Shown here: positions 10,391-21,774 of the stretch, piece by piece | Position numbering within the stretch: position 1 is the stretch's first letter | How the letters are laid out: every line of letters begins with the position of its first letter | Assembly: GCA_930367215.1 (NCBI GenBank) | Contig: OV884059.1 | Coordinates: 241,055,803-241,119,802, forward strand | Direction of reading: 5' to 3' | Source: Pollenia angustigena | Lineage: Eukaryota > Arthropoda > Insecta > Diptera > Polleniidae | Length of the DNA stretch: 64,000 nucleotides | The notes under the pieces: generated by a model | Told to the model about the DNA's origin: nothing | The model's database searches: none | Seen by the model: the letters and a program-made list of their open reading frames with translations, nothing else | Made by a program: the position numbers and the translations under genes

Positions 10391-10940
10391 AATTTCTTGT
10401 TTTTAATTCGATGTGGAAGTGGGCTTGTGCACGAACATTTAAAAATTTTTTCATTTCGATTCTTCTGTTTTTCGATTATCTTCTTTTTTTTTTGTGTAAA
10501 TAAGTTATCAAAAGTGCAATTGCATCATCCGCTTCACTATTAATTTTGTCGTTTTGACCTTTAAGGTTATTCTATTCGTGGTGTGTGGAGAAATGGTACA
10601 AATCACACACACACAAATCACTAGTGTGTGGTCAGCTTTATCGGATATAAATTGACATCTCTTTGGAGCTTGGCGAAAATGTTTTAAGTCAGAAACTGAA
10701 ATTGTTCATTATGTTAAATAGAAAAATATTTATTTGGTTTATTTCATAGACTTTTTTTCTAAGAGCAGGCGATAACGATTAGAAGCAGTTGTGTTAGACT
10801 CAAGTGATTTAAGCCAAACAAAGAAGAAAAAAAACAGTGTTTAAATAACTTACAAAAAAAATAGCAACAGCAGACAAAAATTGACTAAGCATAACGAACG
10901 GATAAACAATTTTTGTCAAACGACTACTGCTACTGCTTCA
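10391..10940. other. AT-rich non-coding sequence
   Basis: No gene recognised. A short CA microsatellite lies at about 10604-10615. Confidence 0.5.
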
Positions 10941-10946
10941 TCTATG

Positions 10947-11800
10947 AGCATGATTTGGAAAAAAATTAAATGAAATAGATACACACAAAATGATTGGTTA
11001 GCAACGACAATTTTCTGATTGCAAAATGAAATGAATATGCGTCAGTCGTTTGATTTTGCTATTTAGTTGTTTGCGGTGTTACTCATTTGTCTTGTGTGTA
11101 ACTTGACTACTAAGTAAAATTTTTGATATTGCTTTCATTTATTCGAAGAAAACAATTTTTTGTTAATTTTTTATAATTAGTAATTTAAAAAAAGTAGAAC
11201 AAAATAAAAAAAAATCAAATACATTTATATATAGGTAAGTATATTGTTAATATTTTTGATAATAAAAAATTATTTATTTATCTTCAATATCTTCAAACAC
11301 CGGTAAGTGATCTATAGAGTTTATTATCAACCAAGGCCTATCCAATAGGTATGCTTACTACTACAACAATACAAAAAACAACAGGCATTTTGTTTGTGTA
11401 AAATTCCTCGCCGTTGTCAAAATCTTACTACCACATAGGCAAAACAAAAGGAAAAATGTGTTTTGTGTGCATGTATGTGTGGCAAAAAACCAAAAAAGTA
11501 AACAAAAATATACACGTATAAGGAAAATGTAAACAACTTTTGATATCGTTGAGGAATAAACCAAATAAACATCTGGCTTCTTAAGCAGACCTATTGGATA
11601 GACCTTGTTATCAACAAACCCACTTGTTTCGCACACCGCAAACTGTTTAGTTGTTGTTGTTGCAAAATCAAACGACTGATGCATATTCATTTTCATTTCA
11701 TTTCGTTCGCATGAATATTGCTGTTGCAAACGACTTGTGTCGTTGTCGTTGCTAACCAATTATTTTGTGTGTATCTGTTTCATTTAATTTTTCTTGCAAA
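10947..11800. repeat. Long inverted repeat
   Basis: The left arm (10947-11060) carries ATACACACAAAATGATTGG, TTAGCAACGAC and GTCAGTCGTTTGATTTTGC. Their complements occur in reverse order in the right arm (11661-11800). An inner pair, AGGCCTATCCAATAGGTATGC at 11332-11352 and GCAGACCTATTGGATAGACC at 11587-11606, completes a nested hairpin. The AACATCTGGCTT...GCAGACCTA segment also occurs at about 61256-61300. The 132-residue frame at 11361-11759 has no recognisable domain and spans the arm. Confidence 0.6.
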
Positions 11801-12096
11801 TCATTTTCGCAGTCACAGCAAATAACGCATTCTGGAATGAAAATTATCTAGTAATTTTAAACCCTGAAAAAAAATAATTTCTGCTAATCAAAAACTTTAA
11901 ATGCATTTTTTTTTTTTTTTTTTTTGTTGACTTAAACCCTTTTTGCCTAACGGCTAAGATCTTTTTAATGACATGACTAATTTATAATAATATCAGCAGT
12001 AAAGCTTTCATAATTAAATTTAAAAAAAGCACGGGTAAAGAACCGGCGTGATGACGGGATTTTTGTAATCCCGTATGAAAAACACTTATTTTAATC
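11801..12096. other. AT-rich non-coding sequence
   Basis: No feature seen except poly-T at about 11907-11925. Confidence 0.5.
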
Positions 12097-12905
12097 ACAC
12101 TACGTGACAAAATTTCAACAAAGTCGTGACCAAATGAATCTGGCAGCTAATCTTTATGTAAAATTTTCCGCTGAATCCGAACATGAAGTCAGAATTGTCA
12201 AAAGTAGAACAGTTTTTGAGATATTCCAAAATAACCGTTATTTGTGTTTTTAAAAAAAGATGATGTGACTGAAATGCAAATATCTTCAAAAATTGTAAAC
12301 GGATTATATAATTGGTCAAGAAATGACAGAGTTACAAGGGACAAAAGTTCAAGCTTCATTGAAAATTTTATGATTTTGTTCAATTTTGCTCTCTTCAAGT
12401 TATTGTTTTTAAGCCAATGATTTAAAAAATCCTAATGTTTTATTGCGCGCGACATTAGATTATTTAAATATGAACATTTTGCGCCCAACAAGACATAGAT
12501 TGGTACAAAAATGACAAAGCTACAGAAGATTTAGTAAATTAACCCACATAGAAATTCAATAGTTTCAAGCAATTTTTAATATTTATTGTTACTAAAAATT
12601 TAGCTTTGTATATTAATTTGCCGTGGGTTAATTCAATTAATCTTCTGTAACTTTGTCATTTTTGCACCGATCTGGTTCCTATTTGGCACAAAATGTTCGT
12701 ATTGAATTAGGCTAAAATTTTATTTTTTGGATATTTGCATTTCAGTCACAGCATCTTTTTTAAAAACAAAAATAACGGTTATTTTGGAATATCTCGAAAA
12801 CTGTTCTACTTTTGAAAATTCTGACTTCATATTCGGATTCAGCGGACAATTTTACATAAAGATTAAGTGTCAAATTCATTTGGTCAAAAAATTGTCACGT
12901 AGTGT
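12097..12905. mobile_element. Full-length hairpin element, 809 bp
   Basis: The terminal repeats ACACTACGTGACAAAAT and, on the other strand, ACACTACGTGACAATTTTT bound a sequence that folds back almost end to end. Matched blocks include GAACAGTTTT, AAAATAACCGTTATTT, TATTTGCATTTCAGTCAC, GAACATTTTG and the inner pair GACAAAGCTACAGAAGAT / ATCTTCTGTAACTTTGTC, leaving a loop of roughly 100 bp. The short frames at 12095-12398 and 12727-12939 are the two arms of this hairpin. No transposase is present, so it is a non-autonomous fold-back DNA element; the target duplication is unclear. Confidence 0.75.
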
Positions 12906-12939
12906 AATTATTTATAATTATAATTATCAGCGATGGTAA

Positions 12940-13495
12940 AGCGATAAATTTAAGTTTGTCACTCCGTTTGTAATTTATTAAATATTGATTTAAGACTCTT
13001 TAAAACATAAATATTCTGGGTCCTTATGAGGAGCGAAGATGGTTTAACCATGTCAGTCTGTCCGTGTGTTGGTTCAAATGGGGTTTCCGAAGACCCCAGA
13101 TAAGATGAAGACTTGATAGTTAAACATTTACATCACATAAAGTCCGGAATTTTTTGGTATTGAAATTTAATCCACAAATAGCTGAGGTATGAGCAAAAAA
13201 CCACGACTGCCTCTTATTGTTGCTGTTGTTTTTTTTTTTTTTTTTGTATATATATGGGAAAAAGTAATAGCTTTAGTTTCCAAATAAGGTACAAGCATCT
13301 TGGTTATCAGAACACAACCTCTCCAAAAAAATGGGCAGGATAAGATACAAAAATCTCGATTATCAATACCCAACATCCGACATAATTTGGGCGTAGTAAA
13401 AACGGTTTTCATATAACTTTCTGTTATTATCGCACCATTGTGATACCCTTCCTTTCACAGATTCGGCATAGCCGAATATAGCTCTCTAACTTGTT
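12940..13495 (+). mobile_element. mini-me/HINE-like element, copy 2
   Basis: It contains TTTGTCACTCCGTTTGTAAT, a CATAAATATTCTGGGTCC block, a GTC-rich CAGTCTGTCCGTGTG tract, and the 3' end ATACCCTTCCTTTC, ATTCGGCATAGCCGAAT, AGCTCTCTAACTTG. The TTCGGCATAGCCGAA hairpin near the 3' end is degenerate in the 3829-5231 copy. AAACCACGACTGCCTCT at about 13198 is shared, inverted, with about 24600, supporting one family. A poly-T run lies at about 13229-13245. Confidence 0.65.
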
Positions 13496-13599
13496 TTCGA
13501 AATAATATTGCTAATGCTTGTAGTAAGCATTAAGTGATCACTTCAATAATTTTTTTTAACTTTGCCATAATTGACAATTATCAACATACTTAAGAGGTC

Positions 13600-13899
13600 C
13601 ATACACTTCCAATATTATTGTATATGATATCCGCCATATTATTTCCATTTTGTCCTATATTATACAATAAGTCGCATAACAGTTTCATGCATTCAATAAA
13701 AAGATGAACATAACCTATAGGAATAACAACGGCATTGTACAATGTTGCCAACACATTTTACTTTCTTTTCGTTGTGCAATAAACATCAAAAGTCTGTTGA
13801 TTGTTACCAATATATTGTGTCAACTTCGAATATCACATACACATTGGCGATATAATTGTACAATGGGTAAAATTGAACAATTTTCTTGCAAGTGTATGA
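13600..13899. mobile_element. MITE with CATACACTTCC ends
   Basis: CATACACTTCCAATATT at the left and its near complement TTGCAAGTGTATG at the right bound about 300 bp. From CAATAAGTCGCATAACAG onward the sequence is closely repeated at 50285-50532, where the left part is missing. The 70-residue frame at 13704-13916 belongs to this repeat. Confidence 0.65.
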
Positions 13900-13914
13900 G
13901 CCGCTTTAGACTCT

Positions 13915-14137
13915 AAGGCCCGTTTTCACAACTTACCGATAGCTAAAGGTAGGATTTTATCGGCCGTATAAAGAGTGTTCCATTATTACAACTTTACTTT
14001 AACCTACCAGGTAGGATGAACCTTAATGTACTTTATCGCGCACCTTAGGTTAAAGTTAAGTTTTAATAATGGAACAATTTTTATAAGGCCGTTTAAAGTC
14101 TACTTTAAGCTATCGGTAAGTTGTGAAAACGGGCCTT
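13915..14137. mobile_element. PIF/Harbinger-like MITE (AGGCCCGTTTTC family), copy 1
   Basis: Termini GGCCCGTTTTCACAACTTAC and complement GTAAGTTGTGAAAACGGGCC bound about 220 bp, with inner matching blocks CCGATAGCTAAAG and CTTTAAGCTATCGG. A second copy at 30289-30507 has perfect TAA flanks. Here the flanks are TAA and TTA. Confidence 0.75.
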
Positions 14138-14320
14138 AAAGATATTATTTTCAAAATTTGAAGTCAATAATTTTTGTAACAAAATACAACAAAAAAATGT
14201 TTTTTTAAGTTTTTATATTTTCATGTTTTTTTTCCTTAGTTTTAAGCAGATTTCTTCGCTTTCATGGGTGTTTTTTTTTTTTGTGATATGTGTGGCGAAT
14301 GGAGATTATTACACACTTTC

Positions 14321-14531
14321 AAGAGTGTTCTGGAAATCGGAAACGTAAAACACAACAATTTCAAAGTAGTTTTTGATAAACTTTTAAACTTATCTTTATT
14401 ATTTTTTTTATATAATTCTGTTTGATATAGAAATATTTGTATTATATTTTTCCTAAAATTCTTTTATTCCAGAAATCTTATTTAAAAATTACGTTTTAAA
14501 TTCTTACGTTTTCCACTTCAAGAACACCCTT
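14321..14531. mobile_element. Small MITE with AAGRGTGTTCT ends
   Basis: AAGAGTGTTCTGGAAATCGG and, on the other strand, AAGGGTGTTCTTGAAGTGG are terminal inverted repeats bounding 211 bp of AT-rich DNA. They resemble the GGGTGTTC termini at 1138. Confidence 0.5.
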
Positions 14532-14700
14532 GTTTGTTTTGAATGTACGCAAGACATTTCTTATTAAAGCTGTTATTTTAAAATGCATTCCCAGTTGCCA
14601 TATGACGTAAGGTTTCACTAATCGCAATATTAAATTTGCAACTAGATATTTTGCTTTTTAAAACCCCTACTTTATAAGTTTATAGAAGCATATGTACATT

Positions 14701-14895
14701 AGTGTGTCCCAAAAAAAATTTTTTTTATTTTCATGGGTGCTCAAGCATTATTTAAAAGCTCATAGGGTGAACTATTTCTGAGATTTTTCGGAAGAGGTTT
14801 AGAGGTCGCTTAAGTCGAGTTTTTGCCAAAATGAGTTCTACGAGTTCCTTAATTTAGATTAAGACCCAATTTAATTTTTTTTTTGGAGACACACT
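14701..14895. mobile_element. Small MITE with AGTGTGTCYCC ends
   Basis: AGTGTGTCCCAAAAAAAATT and the complement AATTTTTTTTTTGGAGACACACT bound 195 bp. ATT follows the right end and precedes the left, possibly a 3-bp duplication. Confidence 0.55.
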
Positions 14896-15457
14896 ATTGT
14901 AGATCCCACACTGTTAGCAAAGAAGATTAAAATAGCGAAAATAAAAAAAAAAAGAAATTAACATTGAAAAACTCTCATTTATTTGAAAAATAAAACAGCT
15001 CTGGGGATTTGCTTTACTGCATGTGTGCTGCATGTTTAATCCACTTTTAGTGTGATTTGTTTACTGTTCTCAAAAAAAGGAGAGCTGCAGGGTTGAATTG
15101 GCATTTACGCCCACACTGTACAAATATCAGATGCACTAAGTTTTTGTATTTAATTAGGCATCCACATGCGTATTCAACAACAATATGCAAATATCCACAC
15201 TCCTGTATAAATTTTATTAAACTAAGAAATTTATTTTTTTTTAGAATGCATTCTGCATCATGTTTAAACTAAAGCCTGGTACTCCGTGGAGTATTTCTTG
15301 CGAAATGTTTTCAAACTCAATATAAAAAATTCTGTGAAATACATATGTACGAGAAAATGTTGATAAAGTTCATAGTTACGTGTAGGGCACTAAATATTTG
15401 TTTAAATCAACATTGCACTCCCTAAATAAAACTACAAAAAAAATTTATTTGCTCTAT
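14896..15457. other. AT-rich non-coding sequence
   Basis: No gene or repeat boundary recognised. Confidence 0.45.
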
Positions 15458-16396
15458 ACACTGAAAGAATTTTCTTCGCAATACTAACGAATTTTGACAT
15501 TAATCCCATGAAAAATTGCATTATAAAGGAACCTATGCAGCGCTTCGTTGGATCAATGAAACCTGTTTCATTAAAAGGACTTAATGAAACATTTCATTAG
15601 ATCCATGGATATTATTCATTGGATGAATACTTTCAATAAAGTAAAATTTTTTTTTTTTTTTTATATTTTTTTTATTTATTTTTTTTTCTTTTTTCTTATT
15701 TTATTTTACTTTATTTTATTTTTTATTTTTTTTTCTGTCTCTGGCGGGATTCGAACATGCAACCTCGGTGCTGATAGACTAGCTTACTACCAGCTAGTCT
15801 ACCGGGGCAGTGTAGTTTTTGTATAAAAAAAACTATGTTTTTTTCTCAATTAAGGGCGTAAATATGAGATTAAATTGTCCATAATAACAATAACAACGTT
15901 GATTGAAAGTGGATTGAAAGTTTTTGTTTCATTACTATAATGACATTTTTATTGTCATAATGAAAATTTAAATTTATGAAGGCAATTATTGAAATATGTT
16001 GCTTTTATAAAAAAATTTTTTGATTTCATAAATTTAATGGCATACATGTAACATTAGATGTATGAAATTATTAAATCTTACATTTTTTAAATAACAATTA
16101 AACATTTTTTTAATGAAACTATAATTTTGTATTAAGTTATGAATATAGTTATGTTTGTTTATTGTTTTTTTGTGTTCCCAATTAAAATTTTTTGTTTTAC
16201 TTGGACAAACTTAAGTTTTCATATATCCAATGAAAATTTTTAACGTAATTACGAAACCTAATGAAGCGATTTTAACGAAAATACTTCATCAAACCTATGA
16301 AATTCCATTTAGACAATGCAAATTTTCATTTACCCAAGGAAAACTTTTTTATGAAAATGATTCATTAAATATATGAAGCATTTTTCTTTCAGTGTA
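15458..16396. mobile_element. TA-flanked element with ACACTGAAAGAA ends, interrupted by a SINE
   Basis: Left end TACACTGAAAGAATTTTCTT and right end TTTTTCTTTCAGTGTA are inverted repeats. Subterminal ATGAAA / TTTCAT motifs recur on both sides. A tRNA-derived SINE sits inside at 15643-15811. No transposase is seen. Confidence 0.55.
15643..15811 (-). mobile_element. tRNA-derived SINE, copy 2
   Basis: On the minus strand the head reads CCCCGGTAGACTAGCTGG (A box) and then GCATGTTCGAATCCCGCC (B box TTCGAATCC) over about 72 bp. A long A-rich tail follows immediately (T-rich on the plus strand, 15643-15735), interrupted by AAATAAAATAAAG-type blocks. Compared with copy 1 at 5731-5876, the roughly 65-bp body is missing and the tail is far longer, so the two are different subfamilies or one is 3' variant. 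The 80-residue frame at 15584-15826 crosses this SINE and is spurious. Confidence 0.75.
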
Positions 16397-16539
16397 TTGT
16401 ACCAGCTTTAGTGATTATTGGTAATATTTTTCACTGTCACTAAATTGACAATTAGTAATGCAATGTTGCCAAACAAAGAATAATATGTTGATGAGATCGC
16501 TTTTCGTAATTTCAAATTTAAATTAGTCGTAAAATTCAA

Positions 16540-16596
16540 AAAAATATCACCAAAACGGGAACGAATAGCGACTTTAGTTGACGAACGGTAACCCTG
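16540..16596. mobile_element. Terminus of a hAT element related to 48239-49285
   Basis: On the minus strand this begins CAGGGTTACCGTTCGTCAAC then TAAAGTCGC, closely matching the left terminus at 48239 (CAGTGTTACCGTTCGCCCG, ACTAAAGTCGC). The opposite end was not found, so it is a partial copy. Confidence 0.55.
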
Positions 16597-17107
16597 ATTT
16601 TTTTTCAATTGCTTACTAAAACACACATATTAAATATTCTAGAAAAATATGAAGAAGAGCCCTTTTCGAAACTCATGTTAAAAAGCCGCTTGTTTTCTAC
16701 CGCATGGAGGGGTATATAACCTTTCATTCTCACAGTAAATCGGTCTTTATGTGTACCTCCAAAAAAAGCAAAAAACTCAGTTTACAAAAATTTGCACCTC
16801 AGCCCTTTTCGTAATAAACGATCTAATTGTGAGTCGCACCTAAGCGTCAAGTTTTTTGCCCAACTAATTTTAAAGATTTTAACCAAAACATATGAAAACA
16901 ATCAACATCAAATTTTTTGTATATTTTTTTCCTTTATTTACAAAATTTTAAACATTATGTGTGTTGCACTAAGCAATATTGGTCATAGACGCACCATCTC
17001 AGAATCACTTTTTGACTTCATATAACGATGTCCGTCCGGATGAATAGCTTTCTGTCCATATTCTGGCGTGTCCATTATTGCCCACGGGTTCGATATAGGG
17101 TACACTA
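16597..17107. other. AT-rich non-coding sequence
   Basis: No gene recognised. Confidence 0.45.
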
Positions 17108-17605
17108 GGGTGGTTACAAGAACTCAATGTTCGATTTTCCATCGGCGCAACCACCTAATATGTGCCAATAGCATAAAAAATGCGATCGACAAAGCTTCAG
17201 TTTAATTGGATAACGCTTACATGTGCCTCATTGAGAATAAATTAAGGAAAAACAGCGATTTTTCACTAAAATTCGTATTTCCTTGCCTTTATAACAAAAA
17301 CCAATATTTCTAGGAACCTAAGTAGAGTCTTGTTTTAGAGGAAATTTTATTCTTACTAATTTTGATATGGGTAGTTTTGTTCCTTATACCAATAGATAAA
17401 GTGATATTTAGCATTAATTAAGGAAAAAGAAATACGAATTTTAGGGAAAAATCACTAATTTTCCCTAAGTTATGCTCAATGAGGAACGTGTTGGCGTTAT
17501 CTGATTAAGCTTAAACTTTGTCAATCGGATTTTCTAGGCTTTTGGCACATTTAAAAGGGAAGCACCAAAAGATAGCCCCCAAAAAAAATTTACCATATCT
17601 TGTAA
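17108..17605. mobile_element. Hairpin MITE, first of a tandem pair
   Basis: Left end GGGTGGTTACAAGAACTCAATG and a degraded right end near 17595 (ATCTTGTAACGG) bound an almost fully palindromic 0.5-kb sequence. Examples of matched blocks are TTATCTGATTAAGC / TTTAATTGGATAACGC and the central AATTCGTATTTCC / AGAAATACGAATT. Confidence 0.65.
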
Positions 17606-17615
17606 CGGCTCTAAT

Positions 17616-18110
17616 AGGGTGGTTTCCAGAAATCAATGCAGGATTTTCCGTCGGGGCACACCCCTAATATCTGCCAATAGGATAGAAAATGCGATTGATG
17701 AAGCTTCAGCCCAATCGGATAACGCTAACATGTGTCTCATTGAGCATTAATTAAGGAAAACAGCGATTTTTCACTAAAATTCGTATTTTTTTATCTTTAT
17801 AACCGAAACCATTCATTCTAGGAACCTGAGTCGAGTCTAGTTTTATTGGAAATTTTATTCTTATTAATTTTGATTTTAATAGTTTTGTTCCTTATACCAA
17901 GAGATAAAGAGATACTTAGCATTAAATAAGGACAAAGAAATACGATTTTCCACTAAAATCGCTGTTTTTCCTTAATTTATTCTCAATCAGGCACATGTTA
18001 ACGTTATCCGATTAAGCTGAAACTTTGTAATTCGCATTTTTTATGCTATTTGGACATATTAGGGGGCTGCGCCGGTGGAAAATCCAACATTGATTTCTTG
18101 TAACCACCCT
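17616..18110. mobile_element. Hairpin MITE, second of a tandem pair
   Basis: AGGGTGGTTTCCAGAAATCAATG at the left and TTGATTTCTTGTAACCACCCT at the right are terminal inverted repeats. The interior repeats the previous element (GCGATTGATGAAGCTTCAG, CAGCGATTTTTCACTAAAAT, GTTATCCGATTAAGC). The two copies lie head to tail about 10 bp apart, a tandem arrangement unusual for independent insertions. Confidence 0.7.
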
Positions 18111-18149
18111 CAGGTTACACTCGTGATAATTTGTTTTTTATACTGTGGT

Positions 18150-18662
18150 GTAAATACTTATCACCACAGAATACACAGAACTGTAAAAAGTGACGTGTGA
18201 AAAAGGCCCAAATCAGTTGCGAGGGCAGCTTTCCAAGAAAGAGACAGAAAGCTTTTTTGGTAGTGAAGTGGCAAGGTGTAAAAACAGGCCGCAACTATCA
18301 ACACAAATGGCGTGATCAAAACAAAAATAACAAAACACAAACCACGTTAAACAAATGCATTAGTTCAACAAACGTTGTTTTTTGTGCAAAAAAAATGTAT
18401 TTAGTAATATTGTTTTGTTTTATAGTGTTATTTACTTACTTACATATTTTTTACTCGTGTTGTTGTGAACTTAAAAGTTAATTTTTACAACAGTTTTGTA
18501 AATAAATCTTAACTAAATAAATTTGTGTTCATTGTATTGCGGCATAGAAGATGATGAAAAGAGAAATGCAAAAGGGCAGCTTTCTTTGAAAGAGACAAAA
18601 AAAAAACGCAAAATCTTCCGTCTCGTGACAGTTCTGTGTATTCTGTGCTTATCACTTTCTTA
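18150..18662. repeat. Inverted repeat with shared ends
   Basis: CACAGAATACACAGAACTGT at about 18165-18184 is repeated inverted (ACAGTTCTGTGTATTCTGTG) at about 18628-18647. GGGCAGCTTTC...GAAAGAGACA appears in both halves (about 18221 and 18575) in direct orientation. The 94- and 62-residue frames here have no recognisable domain. Confidence 0.5.
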
Positions 18663-18928
18663 CTTGTTTTTTGTGACCGTAAACTTGTGTGAAAAACAAA
18701 AAATTTATTAAAATGCTTTTAAAAAAGTTCTCATTATAAAAATAAAAAAAATTTTGGTTTTCAGAATTTTTTAATTTTAAAATCATAAAAACTTGCATTA
18801 AAATCAATGTAAACAATACACATATTCATTTACATATTAGTGCTGGGATACTTTCGATATTTCCACTATCGATAGTTCACATTTCACTATCATATAACCC
18901 TACCAGTTGTTCCGACAATTGAAAATAA

Positions 18929-19507
18929 GGGTGGGGGGGGAGGTTGGCCATGATGGCTTTAGCTCTCATTCAATAGGGAGATAAAGCCTTTTTTGTTTTT
19001 TTTTTATTTGAATGGGAGATAAATCCATCCAATCTCAAGCCTAAGCTCACATTACCAATATTAGAAAATGCCTTTATCTCTCATTTCAGTTCCGGAGACA
19101 CAAAAGTTAAGTATTGAAATCTAGCTTCCAATACTAAAGTTTTTCTGCGTGACGGGCTGCGGCCATGCTTAGGGGTTTTTTCTTCCAGTAGGACGCGGCA
19201 GGTGGCTTCGCTGAATAAAGTTTTCCTGTGTGCGTCACAAGAATAAAAACATGTTTTTTAATGATAACTAGAATTTTCCGTTTTACAGAATGTTTACACT
19301 ATGCATAACAATTTTCTGAAAATATATGGCTTTATCTCTCATTTGCGAAAAAAATATGGCTATATCTCTCATTTCGCAAAATTTTAAATATAACCTTACC
19401 TCTCAATGATTAGGCAATAAGACCATTATGGCTTTATCGCCCATTCAATAAGCAATAATGCCATCATGGCCTTATCTACCATGGTATTAAAGAACCCCCC
19501 CACCCCT
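18929..19507. mobile_element. Fold-back element nested in hAT copy 1
   Basis: GGGTGGGGGGGG at the left and CCCCCCCACCCC at the right are followed inward by GGCCATGATGGCTTTA and its inverted relatives. The arms hold several GGCTTTATCTCTCATT-type units, matching the GGCTTTATGTCTCA units of the complete fold-back at 45872-46725. The centre has a degenerate GGCTTCGCTGAATAAAG segment related to the 82-bp units. No clear target duplication. Confidence 0.6.
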
Positions 19508-19573
19508 ATTAGTTAGGTCTTACATGAGGTTAATAAAATTTGTTATAGACATTTTTGTTGATACCATACATTA

Positions 19574-19953
19574 TGGCAGAATTAGTCTTTACTTTCAGTT
19601 TCTGTTCTGTTCCGTGCCGTGCCGTTCTGTTACGAAATTGTAATAGTCTTTGTCTGTAGTAACTAATCAGCCATTTATGACAAATTTATTAGTTTTGCAC
19701 CGTCCATAGTTTTATTTCAATAACTTAAATGCACACAAATCTGAAGAACATAAATTTTATGAATTCCTAAAATCAAGAAACAGTTTATTTCCACATAAAT
19801 TATTTTTTTTTCTGTCACTTACAATTACTTAACAAGTTTTAACAAATTGGACCGCAACAGAACAGAAAAACTAATGAATTTTACAGGTTTTTTAACAACA
19901 AAAACAAATCAGCTGATTTGTTACAGCACAGAAAGTAAAGACTTATTCTGCCT
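19574..19953. mobile_element. MITE with GGCAGAATTAGTCTTTAC ends, copy 1
   Basis: The left GGCAGAATTAGTCTTTACTT and right GTAAAGACTTATTCTGCC are terminal inverted repeats. Blocks TTCTGTTCTG, AATCAGCTGATTTG and TGACAAATTTATTAGTTTTG recur in the reversed copy at 61713-62112. Confidence 0.7.
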
Positions 19954-20068
19954 TTAGAATCAATTTAAAAGTTTATTCTTATTTTTGGTAAGTTGAGGCC
20001 TTTTGCATTTAAGGTAACGATTTGTAGCACGTAGGTTCAAATAAAATACCTAAAGATTTATTTGAAAA

Positions 20069-20279
20069 CAGGGTTAAAAGGACTGCAGTCCAAACCCAAA
20101 ACAGTAGAACAAAAAACGAAAATTTGTGAACAAGTTTTCGCTTTTTGAGTCGGTTTGACAGCGACTGTTTTCATTTAATGAATCAGAAGTAAAGTCAACA
20201 TGGTTTTTTTTTGGCCAATGACAAATGAAGTGGAAGAAACTCCAGTTTTTCAGCTTTGACTGCAGTTTTTTAAACGCCA
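20069..20279. mobile_element. hAT-type MITE (CAGGGTT..ACTGCAGTC), copy 1
   Basis: It starts CAGGGTTAAAAGGACTGCAG and ends GACTGCAGTTTTTTAAACGC. Eight-base flanks TTTGAAAA and TTAGAAAA agree at seven positions. Other copies are at 45601-45786, 56325-56512 (perfect duplication) and 57677-57889. The 77-residue frame here is within the MITE. Confidence 0.7.
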
Positions 20280-20869
20280 TTAGAAAAGAAAACCAACGAC
20301 ACAACATTTGTAATAACTTTTAATAATGTTCTAAATTGGTTTTGATTCGCCAGTCAAAAAATAATCGCTCTAGAGGACTTTTCCTCTAGTCGTCATTCAT
20401 TGTATTTCCTTATACTCAAAATTGCACTTTCATTTATTTTTGTCGATTTAAGCTTCCAGAAACTTTTCGCACCAAAGTTTTCGAGCTATTATTTCACAAA
20501 GTTTTAGGTGTAGAAATGAATGAGTTTCTACATTAAAGCGTATTCATACGTATTCATACCCCATGTAAACAAACTCAATTGTTGACATAAGGGACAGTAG
20601 TTAGCAGTTTTAAGAAGCACAGCTTAGCTATGAATATCACCTGCTATTCTTCTCGTTTGTATACATTACTGTTATTAAGCGCCAATTAATAATGTAAACT
20701 TGCAGCGAAAAACTGTGATTATAGCTGCTGTTACTTGTTTTCATATCTGTATTTTAAATAAAAATATCGATATCGTTATTTTTTCTATATATCGTTATTT
20801 TTCCTATCGATATTTTCGATATTTTAAGACTATCGATAGTATCGATAGTTTCCCAGTACTAATACATAT

Positions 20870-21770
20870 GTTCCAAATTATTTATGTGTAAACACACAAG
20901 ACACAGCACTCCTCTTCAATAACCACTAATATTTTCTTTTTATCCTCTAGAGATACTAGAAATTAGCTTTTTTGCAATTTCAATGAAGTCTGCCTTAATT
21001 AATGCTTGTGAAAACTAGCATTCATTAATAAGTCATTCTGGAATATAAATTTTTAGCTGAATGCTTATGATAAGTAGTGGTACGCATGAGTAATTTACTT
21101 AAAATCACTCATACGTCTTCACATCCACCACAAGTTGTGCTCAAATTCAAGGTCAAAGCAAAGCGAAATGAATAAGGGTGGTTTTAATTTTTTTTAAATA
21201 TATTTAAATAAATATCTTATATATTATTGTGACTTTTTTATATTATGTTAATATCTTCAGAGAAGGAGAAGCGACACTGCAGCACTCACCCTATCAGAAG
21301 AGCGATAACACCTTTGTGAACGGGAACTTCAATCAAGAGAATTTTCATTAGGCATTGGCAGGAAGTAACCTTAGGAATTAAAAAGGAATTGATTAATTAT
21401 TGTAGGTTTATAAAAAAAAATCTGCAGATCCTACAAAGCTGTGATAACTGCAATAGTATTCCTATAACAAGAATCCCCCACATGACCACCACAAGCATAT
21501 TATTGTTCGCCACAAATATTATGTGGATGAAAAAATACAGTTCTTCTGTTGGCATGAAGAATTATAAATGATCGTTGGAACCAGAAAATAGTTGTGCTAG
21601 ACATGTAAGAGACAGAAGGTGCGATAAATGTGATCACAACGAAGCATAGTTTTTCTCTTTCAATTCAAATATTTTGTTCAAGCTTTGATATCGCTGCAAA
21701 TAAGACTTTTTGAATGATTTCAATTCTCATTCACTCTCGAGTTTTGTTTGCTTATATCTTTGGCTTTTCT
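20870..21770. other. AT-rich non-coding sequence
   Basis: No recognised gene. The 60-residue frame at 21389-21571 shows no known motif. Confidence 0.4.
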
Positions 21771-21774
21771 AAAA

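Larger units (their letters stand above)
18838..20861 (-). mobile_element. hAT element, TATCGATA family, copy 1
   Basis: Ends TAGTGCTGGGATACTTTCG and GATAGTTTCCCAGTACTA are inverted repeats. The 8-bp flanks TTACATAT (18830-18837) and ATACATAT (20862-20869) agree at seven positions, as expected of a hAT duplication. Subterminal DNA is rich in ATCGATA. It is homologous to 38809-40010 (same orientation reversed) and 53470-54148. It carries three later insertions (18929-19507, 19574-19953, 20069-20279) and no readable transposase. Confidence 0.75.

Noticed and set aside
11361..11759. 132-residue minus-strand open frame
   Set aside because: It crosses an inverted-repeat arm and shows no domain.
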